64,000 bases of DNA from JAFAGX01 sp035623335. Lineage in GTDB: Bacteria; Acidobacteriota; Terriglobia; Terriglobales; Acidobacteriaceae. The position numbers and the translations under genes are program-made. The stretch lies in the NCBI GenBank assembly GCA_035623335.1, contig DASPTQ010000099.1:1-64000 (forward strand), read 5' to 3'. Shown in pieces: positions 1 to 7,665 of this stretch; position 1 is the stretch's first letter; each line of letters begins with the position of its first letter. A model generated the notes under the pieces. It did no database searches, was not told where the DNA came from, and was given only the letters and a program-made list of their open reading frames with translations.

Positions 1-341
1 GCGTCGGGGGTGCTTCGCTGCATCTTAATGTCGACCGTGGCGTCCTGGCCAACCGCCAAGCTGATTCCGGTGCGCGTTTCATCGGCGAACCCTTGTTTTG
101 CCGCATGTATCTCGAAGTGCCCCGCAGGCAGGCCGGACTCCTGAAAGTGCCCCACGCCGTCGGTTTTGCTCGTGCGTGTTGCACCTGTATCAACGTTCTT
201 GATTGTCACCGCGACATCGCGAAGGGCTGCGCCGGTTTGGTCCGTCACCACGCCGGAAAGGCTCGCTCCCGTTTGGGCCCACGCCAAGGATGACGAAAGC
301 AAAAAACCAACTGCTGGGATAAACAGGCAAGCCTTGCGCAT
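1..341 (-). CDS. TonB-dependent receptor, Oar-type, N-terminal part only
   Basis: The gene runs off the left edge of the window. The visible 113 residues begin with a signal peptide (MRKACLFIPAVGFLL, cleavage after AWAQ) and continue into a carboxypeptidase-regulatory-like beta-sandwich: SGVVTDQTGAALRDVAV, then the typical GHFQESGLPAGHFEI stretch and a VGQDATVDIKM strand. This arrangement is characteristic of the large acidobacterial TonB receptors that import oligosaccharides or other bulky ligands across the outer membrane. The start at 341 is preceded by GAGG with 6-nt spacing; an in-frame ATG at 365 would only add eight residues. It is divergent from the molybdenum regulator at 515, so the two share a promoter region. 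It could instead be another secreted protein with the same N-terminal domain, because plug and barrel lie outside the window. Confidence 0.75.
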   Translation of the reverse strand, partial: MRKACLFIPAVGFLLSSSLAWAQTGASLSGVVTDQTGAALRDVAVTIKNVDTGATRTSKTDGVGHFQESGLPAGHFEIHAAKQGFADETRTGISLAVGQDATVDIKMQRSTPD

Positions 342-413
342 TTTCGACCTCGAAAACTTACTCATTTGGGACAGAAGCGGCAAGTGTACACGACATACGC
401 TTCTCTTGTCCAA

Positions 414-458
414 GAATATGCGGTTTAGAATATTTTCCCTGTGAATATAGGCTATACT
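414..458 (+). promoter_or_regulatory. Candidate regulator promoter with three GAATAT repeats
   Basis: GAATAT occurs three times in direct orientation at 414, 428 and 443, spaced 14 and 15 bp. It is followed by TATACT at 453-458, a good -10 element. No clear TTGACA lies 16-18 bp upstream, which would fit an activator-dependent or weak promoter. The block sits between the divergent TonB receptor and the HTH-TOBE regulator at 515, so binding of that regulator to its own promoter is a reasonable inference but is not shown. Confidence 0.35.
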
Positions 459-514
459 GATGTCGCTGCGCGAGACCATCCCCAGAAACTTGTTGAGGGC
501 ACGATTTCACCTCG

Positions 515-949
515 ATGCAGAAGAAGCGCAAATCCGGGCTCAATGGTGGAGGGCTACTCAAGCTGCGGGACGCGGCCTTGCAACTGGGGATCAGCTTTCC
601 GACGATTAAGCAGTGGATTTATAAAAAGAAGATTCAAAGCGCCCAGACCGCTGGAGGACACCACCGCATCCCGCAGCGCGAAGTGGACAGATTGCTTTTC
701 AGAATCCGAGGTAAAACGAAGCAGGAACGCAAAGCGGAGATCCAGCGCGTGAGTGGTCGAAACCAGCTAGTCGGACGAATAGACTCCGTACAGATCAGCG
801 GATTGATGGCGGAGGTAAGCATTTCAATCGGAAATCAGCAGATCATCTCGATTATCACTGCGCACTCTGCCCGCGAAATGCAGCTAAAGCCGGGACAGAC
901 TGCCGCTGCACTCATAAAAGCGACGGAAGTAATGATCTTGCGGGTTTGA
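515..949 (+). CDS. HTH-TOBE molybdenum-responsive regulator
   Basis: A 144-residue protein with two recognisable halves. Residues about 15-61 form an excisionase/MerR-type winged helix (LRDAALQLGISFPTIKQWI, then GGHHRIPQREVDRLL). Residues about 78-142 form a single TOBE/Mop domain (GRNQLVGRIDSVQISG, ending KATEVMI), the fold that binds molybdate or tungstate in ModE and Mop proteins. The combination is known from small ModE-like repressors that lack the classical ModE HTH. It is followed after 2 nt by the SUOX-like gene at 952 and lies near a second Mop protein and modA, so control of molybdenum uptake or use is likely. No strong Shine-Dalgarno sequence precedes the ATG. Confidence 0.8.
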   Translation: MQKKRKSGLNGGGLLKLRDAALQLGISFPTIKQWIYKKKIQSAQTAGGHHRIPQREVDRLLFRIRGKTKQERKAEIQRVSGRNQLVGRIDSVQISGLMAEVSISIGNQQIISIITAHSAREMQLKPGQTAAALIKATEVMILRV

Positions 950-951
950 AC

Positions 952-1438
952 ATGAAGAAGATTCTGCCCTTCTACCTCGCGCTAGTGGCTCTGACGTTGG
1001 ACGCGGTGCTGGTGCAATGTCAGCAGCTCACAATTCAACCGGAAGTCGGGAAACAGACCGTCTTTACGAAGGCGGACATCGAATCCTTGGCGCATGTTAA
1101 GGTCACGACCCACACCTCGGAGACTTCCGCTGCCGTTGAAGGAGTTGCGCTCAAGCCTCTCCTGGAAAAAGCGGGGGTGGAATTCGGACACTCCTTAAAA
1201 GGCAAGCGGTTAGCTTCATGTCTGCTAGTGGAAGCTGCCGATGGTTACCGTGTAGTGATTGCGCTGCCTGAGATTGACCCGGACTTCAGTGACAAAACAG
1301 ATCATCCTCGCCTTCCTGCAAGACGGGAAACCACTAGATGCCAATGCCGGTCCCTACCGAATCGTAATTCCTGATGAAAAGAGGATGGCGCGCTGGGTAC
1401 GGCAGGTCACCGCTTTGAAGATCACAGATGTGCAGTAG
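952..1438 (+). pseudogene. SUOX-fold molybdopterin-binding protein, single-base frameshift
   Basis: The first ~115 codons encode a signal peptide (MKKILPFYLALVALTL) and the beginning of a small sulfite-oxidase-fold domain, including GVALKPLLEKAGV and ADGYRVVIALPEIDP. After DFSDK the frame is lost. Removing one A from the AAAA run at 1294-1297 restores a typical C-terminus (QIILAFLQDGKPL, then GPYRIVIPDEKRMARWVRQ) ending at TAG 1436-1438. The restored length of about 160 residues matches the periplasmic stand-alone members of this family, which lack the heme and dimerisation parts of sulfite oxidase. The start ATG lies 2 nt after the regulator stop, so the two are probably co-transcribed. Whether this is a true pseudogene or a homopolymer sequencing error cannot be told from the sequence. 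Confidence 0.75.
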
Positions 1439-1699
1439 TCAGTCCTTTTGGATCATGACTTCTGTAGCTTTAACCACGGCAACGACAGTGTCGCCCTTTT
1501 TGAGTTTCAATTCGTCTGCACTGCGTCGGGTGATAGCGCTTTCGATCAGGTTGTCCCCCACGCGTACGACCACATGAGCCATGACGTCGCCCAACTGGAC
1601 CTCTTCGATTGTGCCACGGAGCTTGTTTCTCGCTGAAATTGTCGTTTGGTCATTATAGACGGGAGGAGAGAACGCATGAAGATCGGAAGACACATCCAC
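1439..1699 (-). CDS. Stand-alone Mop/TOBE molybdate-binding protein
   Basis: The conserved part, from SARNKLRGTIEEVQLGD to AVVKATEVMIQ, is one complete TOBE/Mop domain of about 68 residues, as in molbindins that store or buffer molybdate in the cytoplasm. The reading frame extends 18 residues upstream of the usual Mop start, to ATG 1699 or GTG 1693. Neither has a convincing ribosome-binding site, and an ATT at the normal Mop start cannot be excluded. The gene is tail-to-tail with the SUOX-like gene (stops adjacent) and its 5' end overlaps the modA start on the other strand. This compact divergent arrangement suggests joint control with modA. Confidence 0.75.
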   Translation of the reverse strand: MDVSSDLHAFSPPVYNDQTTISARNKLRGTIEEVQLGDVMAHVVVRVGDNLIESAITRRSADELKLKKGDTVVAVVKATEVMIQKD

Positions 1700-2452
1700 T
1701 TTGCATGCTGGGCACTACTCCTTTGTCGACCATGCCTAGCCCAAGAGATCAGAGTTGCTGCGGCGGCAGATCTTCAGTTTGCGATGCAAGATGTGGCTGG
1801 TGGGTTCCAGAAGGAAACGGGCAAAAGCGTGGAGCTAGTTTTCGGCTCGTCAGGCAACTTCTTTCAGCAGCTTCAGAACGGCGCACCGTTTGACATGTTT
1901 TTCTCCGCTAATCTCGATTACCCCAAGAAGCTCGAAGCGGCTGGGCTGACCGAACCGGGGAGTTATTACCAGTACGCCCGGGGACGAATTGTGGTCTGGG
2001 TGCCCAAGGACTCGAAGCTCGATTTGAGTTCTGGCTTGCAATCCTTGCTGAACCCCTCGATCGCGAAGATCGCCGTGGCGAATCCGCAACATGCGCCATA
2101 TGGGCAAGCCGCGGTCGCGGCGATGAAAAAGGAGGGCGTCTACGACAAAGTGAAAGACAAGTTTGTGCTTGGCGAGAATATCTCCCAGACTGCGTCTTTC
2201 GTTGTCTCTGGATCGGCTGATGTGGGCATAGTGGCACTGTCGCTGGCATTGTCTCCCAACATGAAAGATCAAGGACGTTACGTTGAGATTCCCCCTAGCG
2301 AATACCCGTCAATTGAGCAGGCATGCGTCATCCTAAGCTCCTCAAGAAACAAAGAGACCGCAGGACAATTCTTGTCATTTATCAAAACGACTGCGGTTGC
2401 CGACACCCTTAAGCGATACGGCTTCGATGTACCGAGCACCTCGAAGCCTTAA
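1676..2452 (+). CDS. modA: Molybdate ABC transporter substrate-binding protein ModA
   Basis: A 258-residue periplasmic binding protein. The signal peptide (MKIGRHIHFACWALLL, cleavage near CLAQ) is followed by IRVAAAADLQFAMQDVAGGF and by the ModA hallmarks FGSSGNFFQQLQNGAPFDMF, KLEAAGL and NPQHAPYGQAA. The family binds molybdate or tungstate for an inner-membrane ModBC transporter. The start at 1676 is chosen over an upstream in-frame ATG because GGGAGGAG lies 6-8 nt before it and the signal peptide begins there. No modB or modC follows: the next gene, on the opposite strand, is unrelated. The protein must therefore work with a permease encoded elsewhere, or the transporter has been lost. Confidence 0.92.
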   Translation: MKIGRHIHFACWALLLCRPCLAQEIRVAAAADLQFAMQDVAGGFQKETGKSVELVFGSSGNFFQQLQNGAPFDMFFSANLDYPKKLEAAGLTEPGSYYQYARGRIVVWVPKDSKLDLSSGLQSLLNPSIAKIAVANPQHAPYGQAAVAAMKKEGVYDKVKDKFVLGENISQTASFVVSGSADVGIVALSLALSPNMKDQGRYVEIPPSEYPSIEQACVILSSSRNKETAGQFLSFIKTTAVADTLKRYGFDVPSTSKP

Positions 2453-2589
2453 CAACTTACGGTAGGTTTCTCGGGCCGTCGAAAGTCGGCGATTCGCTTT
2501 TCCGTCCGTCGTTCCGTTATGCCGTCGCTACCATTGGCAGCGGAGTCTCTTGGCTTACTTTCAACTCCGGCGGCGCATCGTTTTGTCCT

Positions 2590-3051
2590 TCAGTCGTGGC
2601 TCGAAGGGAGATGCAACAGGCTGGAAGTGCAACTCACCACTTCCGCGTTCCCGCCGAAGGCTCCCTGATCATAGCCGGTGGTGAACGATTCGGTCGCGTT
2701 GCCCCGCGTCAACTGGATGTAATCCAATCCGATGTTGTTGGCACCGGTACCGAACCAATTTGGGTCGGCGCTGGAAACGGCCACTGTGAGTGCCGTTCCA
2801 TCGCTCGAAAGGCAGCCGGTACCGTAAGTCGTCACGATGACGGTGGTGGCAGTCTTTGTAAAACCTGTCCACGGAGTGCATTTGCCCTCCGACGGTACTG
2901 CAAAGCTCGGTCCGATGAAGGTTGTGCCGCCGTGGCCAAATCCGCCATTGGTTGCGATGCAGTAGTTCGCAGCGAAACCAGATGCCGGGGTCAGCAGCGC
3001 GAGCAGCAAAGCGAGTCGTGACTTTACTTTGAAAAGCGTTTTCATTTTCAT
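2590..3051 (-). CDS. Small secreted protein of unknown function
   Basis: A 153-residue protein with an N-terminal signal peptide (MKMKTLFKVKSRLALLLALL, cleavage near GFAA). The mature part is rich in Gly, Thr and Ser, with four cysteines (YCIATNGG, GKCTPW, GCLSSDG, SCTSS) that could form two disulfides. I do not recognise a family. The start is fixed by GAGGAG placed 7-8 nt before ATG 3051; a second ATG two codons later is less well spaced. It is convergent with modA and stands alone, with no operon partner. The Thr/Val-alternating stretch (TATTVIVTTYG) suggests a beta-rich extracellular fold. Confidence 0.7.
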   Translation of the reverse strand: MKMKTLFKVKSRLALLLALLTPASGFAANYCIATNGGFGHGGTTFIGPSFAVPSEGKCTPWTGFTKTATTVIVTTYGTGCLSSDGTALTVAVSSADPNWFGTGANNIGLDYIQLTRGNATESFTTGYDQGAFGGNAEVVSCTSSLLHLPSSHD

Positions 3052-3185
3052 TTTCGTTCTCCTCTCTGTCGAATTATGAGGACTCATACAAACCGTTTCT
3101 GTCCCACGCCTTCTCCAAAAGCATCTACCGCGCCAAAAGGCGCACCAACCCAGAGGCAAGGCGGAATATAAGCGATTACAACAAC

Positions 3186-4303
3186 TTATCGGTAACGTTG
3201 CAGCACAAGCAGCTCGCCTCTGTGCGATAGAAGGACCGAAAGCCTATCCAGCGGTGAGACGTGGCTATCGGATCGGATAGAGATCACAGGCAGGCGCTGG
3301 CACTCCGGGCGGCGAGGCGAGGGCAAGAACATTCTTTTGTCGCTACGGAGCCAGCAATCAGTTCCTAGGCCGATAGGCCAAAACAATTCGCGAAACTTTT
3401 CTTCGATGGCCTTTACCTGCGCCAACCCGAGCTGATGAATCTCTTCCGGCATGAAATCTGTGGTCGTGGACTCTCTTACCCGGAACGCATAGTACTCGTC
3501 ACCATTGGGAGGAAACCAAACGCCCGGTTCGGGGCGGCCTTTCGGTTCGTATTCATTGCGGACAAACGTGGTGAACTTGGCATAAGTAGGCAGGATCGAA
3601 TCGTGAATGATTCGGAGTCCCGTTTCGCGAAGGCGCTTGCGATCGGCTTCTGAAATCGCATCGGGAAACCTGTTGAATGGTTGCGCGAAAGGATTCTTGT
3701 CTGCTGGTGTAGTAGCGAGTTCGTTTGCCTGCTTAACGACTTCGCCAAGCACGCCCTTCGGCGGCATCCAATTTTCGGCTATCCCCTTGCGCATCTGGAT
3801 TTCGACTTGGCCAAAGAGCCGCGGCATTTGTTTGAGCCTTGCGATGTAGTCTTCGTAATCTTTGACGCTGTCGAAGGCGAGCACATTTACCAGCGCGGGC
3901 AATTGGATGTGAACGCCATTTTGTTGATCGACCGGCATTTCCCACGGTTTGAAACGCGCACCCTCCGGCGTCATCTTCAAATCGCGAACCATTAGCTGCT
4001 TGTTGAGAACTTCCTGATCGGGGAAACCGGTCGTGTCGATGGCTTGAAAACAAACCAGAAATTGCCGTGTCTGCTCAAGGTCTTCATCGATATGCTTCTG
4101 TGAGAAGTCGTCAAGCTGGTCGTTGTAGCGCTTGTCGCCGAGAAACGAAGCGTAAAGCGGGTTGGCGCGCATCGTTATTCCCACTGTTCCTGCAGAAGAT
4201 CGTTTAATGCCTTGCGACGCGCCTCGAGTTCAGGCGAAGCGGCAGCGGCGACGGCTGGCAGAATAATCACCGCAATGACGAGCCAGCAGACGAAATTTCG
4301 CAT
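3186..4303 (-). pseudogene. DUF885 family secreted protein, frameshifted and C-terminally truncated
   Basis: A signal peptide (MRNFVCWLVIAVIILPAVAA) and the first mature residues (ELEARRKALNDLLQEQWE) lie in one frame and stop at a TAA near 4177. The next frame continues directly with TMRANPLYASFLGDKRYND, the conserved start of DUF885 proteins (secreted, metallocarboxypeptidase-like, normally about 580-600 residues). One missing base explains the break. Similarity continues to about TTDFMPEEIHQLGLAQVKAI and then ends, with an unrelated tail stopping at 3186. About half the protein, including the usual C-terminal metal-site region, is therefore missing. This is a decayed gene. Confidence 0.75.
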
Positions 4304-4774
4304 AGTAATCTCGGAGTAGTTAGCCGGAATGCCTTTTTTACCGCTAGAACGGCAGCCATTGTATCTCTGTTTCGCCTGCAAGCAATATATGGAAAGTCCT
4401 TTCATTCGGGCCTGGCTGATCCATCGCGTGATGCCGCCGCCGACCTAAGCCGCTTAGGTAGAATCCGGGAACCGAACCTGTGAGGTCGCCCGCCTGCGCG
4501 AGTGTTGCGCCGCATGGAAAGACGGGGGTGCTTGACCTTGCATGAGGGGGGGCCGCGAAAAAAGCGCCTGCGCTGGGGGCCAATTGGATTTTGTCTCAAC
4601 CGAGGGGTTCACCCCAGCTGACTGTGCCCACTTTTGTGCCCCCTCTCCATAAAGAACCATAGCAAACGGTAGCAGGTGAGAGAGAGCGAGAACGGCTGCT
4701 AAGTGTTGGCAGACTGAAGACGATAGTGAATTGTCATAGACCGTCGCAAATCACTTCCGTCCGCCTTCTTAAGA
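4304..4774. other. Intergenic stretch, no supported gene
   Basis: This stretch lies between the DUF885 remnant and the tRNA-like fragment. Overlapping frames are open on the minus strand near 4340-4660, but they are Pro/Arg/Ala-rich with no start signals, and I recognise no protein. I see no tRNA 5' half that could pair with the fragment at 4775-4821. Confidence 0.5.
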
Positions 4775-4821
4775 ACTCATAATCCATTGATCCCAGGTTC
4801 AAATCCTGGGAGGGCCCACCA
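4775..4821 (+). other. tRNA-Met-like 3' fragment, possible integration-site relic
   Basis: From the anticodon loop (CTCATAA, anticodon CAT) onward this reads like the 3' half of an elongator tRNA-Met: a T-arm CCCAGGTTCAAATCCTGGG followed by AGGGCCCACCA. The 5' half is absent (no GGGCCCT or D-arm upstream), the anticodon stem does not pair, and the T-stem/acceptor junction has one extra G, so it cannot be functional. Bare tRNA 3' ends with CCA are typical remnants of site-specific integration. The adjoining repeat starts exactly over the terminal CCACCA. Confidence 0.5.
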
Positions 4822-5070
4822 TTTTCTGAAAACCGTTCCAGCATATCTTCAAACGATGTTATTTTCGACTCGCCCCACGCCGTCAGGCATTGCTATGAGG
4901 CAGAACAATCGTCGGCTGGCCAACAAACAATTCGCACCCTTGAATACTGGTACTTGCACGCCGTGTAGTTTTCGCGATGAAAGCCGCTGCCATGCGATTT
5001 CCAGCACAAGCTCACGGTTTTCTCTGGCGGGCTGTAAGGAATGGAGACAGTCAGCAGTTAATACAAAAGG
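4816..5070. repeat. 255-bp dispersed repeat, copy 1
   Basis: This matches 7403-7665 from CCACCATTTTCTGAAAACC to TTAATACAAAAGG. By eye only about six substitutions and one small indel region separate the copies, so the duplication is recent. No frame shows mainly synonymous differences, so the unit is probably non-coding although long frames are open by chance. The ends are not inverted repeats. It begins at the CCA end of the tRNA-like fragment and ends 60 bp from the S74-protein stop codon. Confidence 0.8.
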
Positions 5071-5131
5071 CATCCCGCTCATTGGAGTGAGCCGGATGCC
5101 TTCCTGCCGTGCCACCTGGGGGCTACAGGGT

Positions 5132-6499
5132 TCAGTGTGTGGCAGCCTCAGCAATTTCCTCGGTCTTCACCTGAGACGCGAGAACAGAGGGCGTGTCGCG
5201 GTAACCGGCTGTGCGTAGGCTGACTGCTAACAGGCCAACCTTACGGCTTAGACCCGCAATCTCCTTCTGCTGGGCGGTCATCAAGGTCCGCTGAGTGCTG
5301 ATTTCCATTTGCTGTGCTCTCGTCATCCGCTGCTGTGTGCGAATCAAATTTTGCTGTGCGACAATCTGCTTCTGCTGCTGTTTTACGGCCTCGATCAGCA
5401 ATGCCGTCAATCGGCTGTAATCCACTCCGGTTGCATCTTTGCTGTTCTTTTCATAGCTGACCACTTCCGGCACTACCTCACCTACTTCCTCGGCAATCAC
5501 GCCGATCTCGTGCTTGCCCGAGTCCTTCAGGTCGTAGGAGACACCCCGTAGCTGCTCGACCTTGCTGAGCGCGTTCTCGAGCGGATGAATGTTTTTCTTC
5601 CAACGCCGCGAACTGTAGGTTTCCCAGCTATCGCTTACCGGGTGGCCTGTGCCTCGACCGATGGTGAGGACATTAGACGGCGTCGTCGTGCCAATGCCCA
5701 CCATGACGGCATGCTGGTTGGTGCCTCCCAAAACCAGGGAGTTACTCTGCTCGACAACGGCGTGGGCCCCTATGGCCGTGGCATTGGTGAGAGCGTCGGC
5801 GGAGGCGGTGCAGTCATAACCGACACATGTGAGGTCGCTACCCGTGGTGTTGGACAGGAGCGCGTTAAAGCCAACGGCGGTATTTTCGATGCCCGTGGTG
5901 TTGCTGTAGAGCGCCTGGTGGCCGCTGGCGGTATTGGCGTGGCCCCTGTTGCTGAAGAGCGCTTGGGAGCCGCTGGCGGTGTTGCCGCCCCCGCTGTTGC
6001 TGGAGTAGAGCGCCTGATAGCCGATGGCCGTGTTGTTGTTCCATGTTGTATTGGAATATAGGGCTTCATAACCTTCGGCCGTATTCCAACTGCCCGTCGA
6101 GTTATTCAGAAGCGCCTTGAAACCATCGGCGGTGTTATCGCCGCCGGTAGTGTTAATGTAGAGCGCTCCGTAACCGTTCGCTGTATTGTAGGATGCTGTA
6201 TTGCTATAGAGCGCTTTACCACCGGTAGCGGTGTTGCCAATGCCAACCTGGTTGCTAAAAAGGGCTAGATAACCGCTGGCCACGTTATCGACGCCGGTTG
6301 TGTTGGCATTGAGCGCATCAAATCCAAACGCCGAATTGTTGCTGCCGCTGGTGTCGCTAGCGAGTGCCCCGGTGCCGTATGAGGTGTTATCGGTCTGTGC
6401 TCTGGTTGGCTTTGGAAGGATTAGAGCCAGAACGAGAATGACAGTGTAGGTGTGCCACAGAAGTTTAGATGTTTTTACGAAACGAACGTTACGGGACAT
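5132..6499 (-). CDS. Secreted head-repeat protein with S74 chaperone domain
   Basis: A 455-residue protein. A signal peptide (about 1-35, ending PTRAQ) is followed by about twelve imperfect 17-residue repeats of the type NTAxGxxALxxNTTG (about 36-250), which resemble the trimeric left-handed head repeats of YadA-like adhesins and phage fibres. Residues about 296-375 are a Peptidase_S74 intramolecular chaperone (SSRRWKKNIHPLENAL, with the Ser-Lys pair used for self-cleavage, then IGVIAEEVGEVVPEVV). A Gln-rich coiled coil (about 375-420) and a short tail complete it. The family trimerises and may shed the C-terminal part. No membrane anchor or YadA barrel is present, so it is probably a secreted or surface-bound trimer. 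It stands alone between repeat copy 1 and the small gene at 6826. Confidence 0.85.
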   Translation of the reverse strand: MSRNVRFVKTSKLLWHTYTVILVLALILPKPTRAQTDNTSYGTGALASDTSGSNNSAFGFDALNANTTGVDNVASGYLALFSNQVGIGNTATGGKALYSNTASYNTANGYGALYINTTGGDNTADGFKALLNNSTGSWNTAEGYEALYSNTTWNNNTAIGYQALYSSNSGGGNTASGSQALFSNRGHANTASGHQALYSNTTGIENTAVGFNALLSNTTGSDLTCVGYDCTASADALTNATAIGAHAVVEQSNSLVLGGTNQHAVMVGIGTTTPSNVLTIGRGTGHPVSDSWETYSSRRWKKNIHPLENALSKVEQLRGVSYDLKDSGKHEIGVIAEEVGEVVPEVVSYEKNSKDATGVDYSRLTALLIEAVKQQQKQIVAQQNLIRTQQRMTRAQQMEISTQRTLMTAQQKEIAGLSRKVGLLAVSLRTAGYRDTPSVLASQVKTEEIAEAATH

Positions 6500-6825
6500 A
6501 AGATTCTCTTTTCTGCCGGCATTAAAGCGCAGCTCTTAATTTTTGGAGTGAAGAACGTCGGCCTGGCCAGAGTTCCGGTGAATCATAAAATCGGAAACGG
6601 CAAGCAAATGACGACAAGGCTCCGAAACAAGTTCTCTCAAAACTACTGGTGCTACGGCATGCGTCTAAGCCTTATAGGTTTTTGGACAACTTGAATCAGC
6701 AGAGCGCGACCCGCATCCACGACCCAACTACCAAGCAATCAAAGTACGTCATTCAACACTTCCTCCTCTCGGGACTGAGCGAACATCCCGCACTGTGTTT
6801 GGTGCGAAATTTCTCCGTCCTGCGG
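6500..6825. other. Upstream region of the S74 gene, no gene seen
   Basis: A 326-bp space between the start of the S74 protein and the stop of the small minus-strand gene. It must contain the S74 promoter, but I see no convincing -35/-10 pair. Open frames here have no ribosome-binding site and no recognisable product. Confidence 0.4.
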
Positions 6826-6999
6826 TCACAGTCCGCGGAGAGAATTCGCAACTGTTTTCTCGTCATCACCAAAAGCCCTGCGCAACATTTCTTCGCCTCG
6901 TGTGAGCAGACTCTTCAATGTCGGTTCGCCGCCTTCTGGAATGGCCTGCTCTGAATCTGGAATTAAGCATACGTTGGCAATACTCGGGTTAGCCGCCAT
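6826..6999 (-). CDS. Small 57-residue protein of unknown function
   Basis: A short gene that is easily missed. ATG 6999 is preceded by AGGAG with 7-8 nt spacing, and the frame runs 57 codons to TGA 6826-6828. The product starts MAANPSIANVCLIPDSEQ and continues through a probable amphipathic helix (LKSLLTRGEEMLRRAFGDD) to end in ANSLRGL. It is charged, with normal amino-acid composition and no membrane segment or signal peptide. I do not recognise a family. It points the same way as the S74 gene but lies 326 bp upstream, so co-transcription is uncertain. Strong start signals and protein-like composition in otherwise degenerate surroundings support a real gene. Confidence 0.55.
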   Translation of the reverse strand: MAANPSIANVCLIPDSEQAIPEGGEPTLKSLLTRGEEMLRRAFGDDEKTVANSLRGL

Positions 7000-7402
7000 T
7001 AGGTTTTCTCCTAGCTGACATAGGGGTTAGCGCCTGAACTCTCATGGAGGAGTGTCCAGCCTTCGGGAGTTCTTTCCTGTCTCTAACAGCGCAAAAGCGC
7101 ACCGAATTTGATCATCTAGGGCTAAAAAATATTCTTGGAAGCTGAGGAGTCCCTGTAACCTGCTGGGTTTTCATGGTTTTTTTCGGATTGACAGGTAATA
7201 CCAGAGCAGAAACCCCGGTTCAGCGACAAGTGTCGAAAACAAAAAGTTGGCGCTCAACCCCGCCGGCCAAGGGTCTACCTGGCCGGTGCGACCCATCTGA
7301 CTGAGGTACGGTCATGCTGACGCGTGTGAGTACGGTCTGCTCGGGAGACTTGCCAGGAACAGCTTCCGTTCAAGTAAGCGGTTCAAAATCTGTAAGAGTA
7401 GT
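7000..7402. other. Intergenic stretch with one hairpin and a repeat arm
   Basis: No gene is supported. CCGGCCA and TGGCCGG around 7264-7286 form a 7-bp hairpin without a T-tract. Positions 7346-7418 match 10596-10668 near the F420 oxidoreductase. Read on the minus strand, the two copies share a frame (WTTLTDFEPLT) with mostly silent differences, interrupted here by a stop, so this is the tail of a dead gene. Confidence 0.5.
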
Positions 7403-7665
7403 CCACCATTTTCTGAAAACCATTCCAGCATATCTTCAAACGATGTTATTTTCGACTCGCCCCACGCCGTCAGGCATTGCTATGAGGCAGAGCAATCGTC
7501 GGCCGGCCAACAAACAATCCGCACCCTTGAATACTGGTACTTGCACGCCGTGTCGTTTTCGCGATGAAAGCCGCTGCCATGCGATTTCCAGCACAAGCTC
7601 CCGGTTTTCTCTGGCGGGCTGTAAGGAAAGGAATGGAGACAAAGTTCAGCAATTAATACAAAAGG
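7403..7665. repeat. 255-bp dispersed repeat, copy 2
   Basis: The second copy of the unit at 4816-5070, slightly longer (263 bp) through a small insertion near 7627. Its right end coincides with the point where the protein-kinase frame is cut off after GEVWRAEQ. This makes it likely that arrival of, or recombination at, this repeat truncated the kinase gene. The left end joins the 73-bp arm shared with 10596-10668. Confidence 0.8.

Noticed and set aside
4741..4821. Functional tRNA-Met gene
   Set aside because: There is no 5' acceptor strand or D-arm, the anticodon stem does not pair, and one extra base lies between T-stem and acceptor.
4787..5218. 143-codon plus-strand open frame across repeat copy 1
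   Set aside because: The matching frame in copy 2 differs mainly by amino-acid-changing substitutions and has a different tail, so it is not under protein selection.
7264..7286. Hairpin CCGGCCA/TGGCCGG as a terminator
   Set aside because: No T-tract on either side and no gene ending just upstream.
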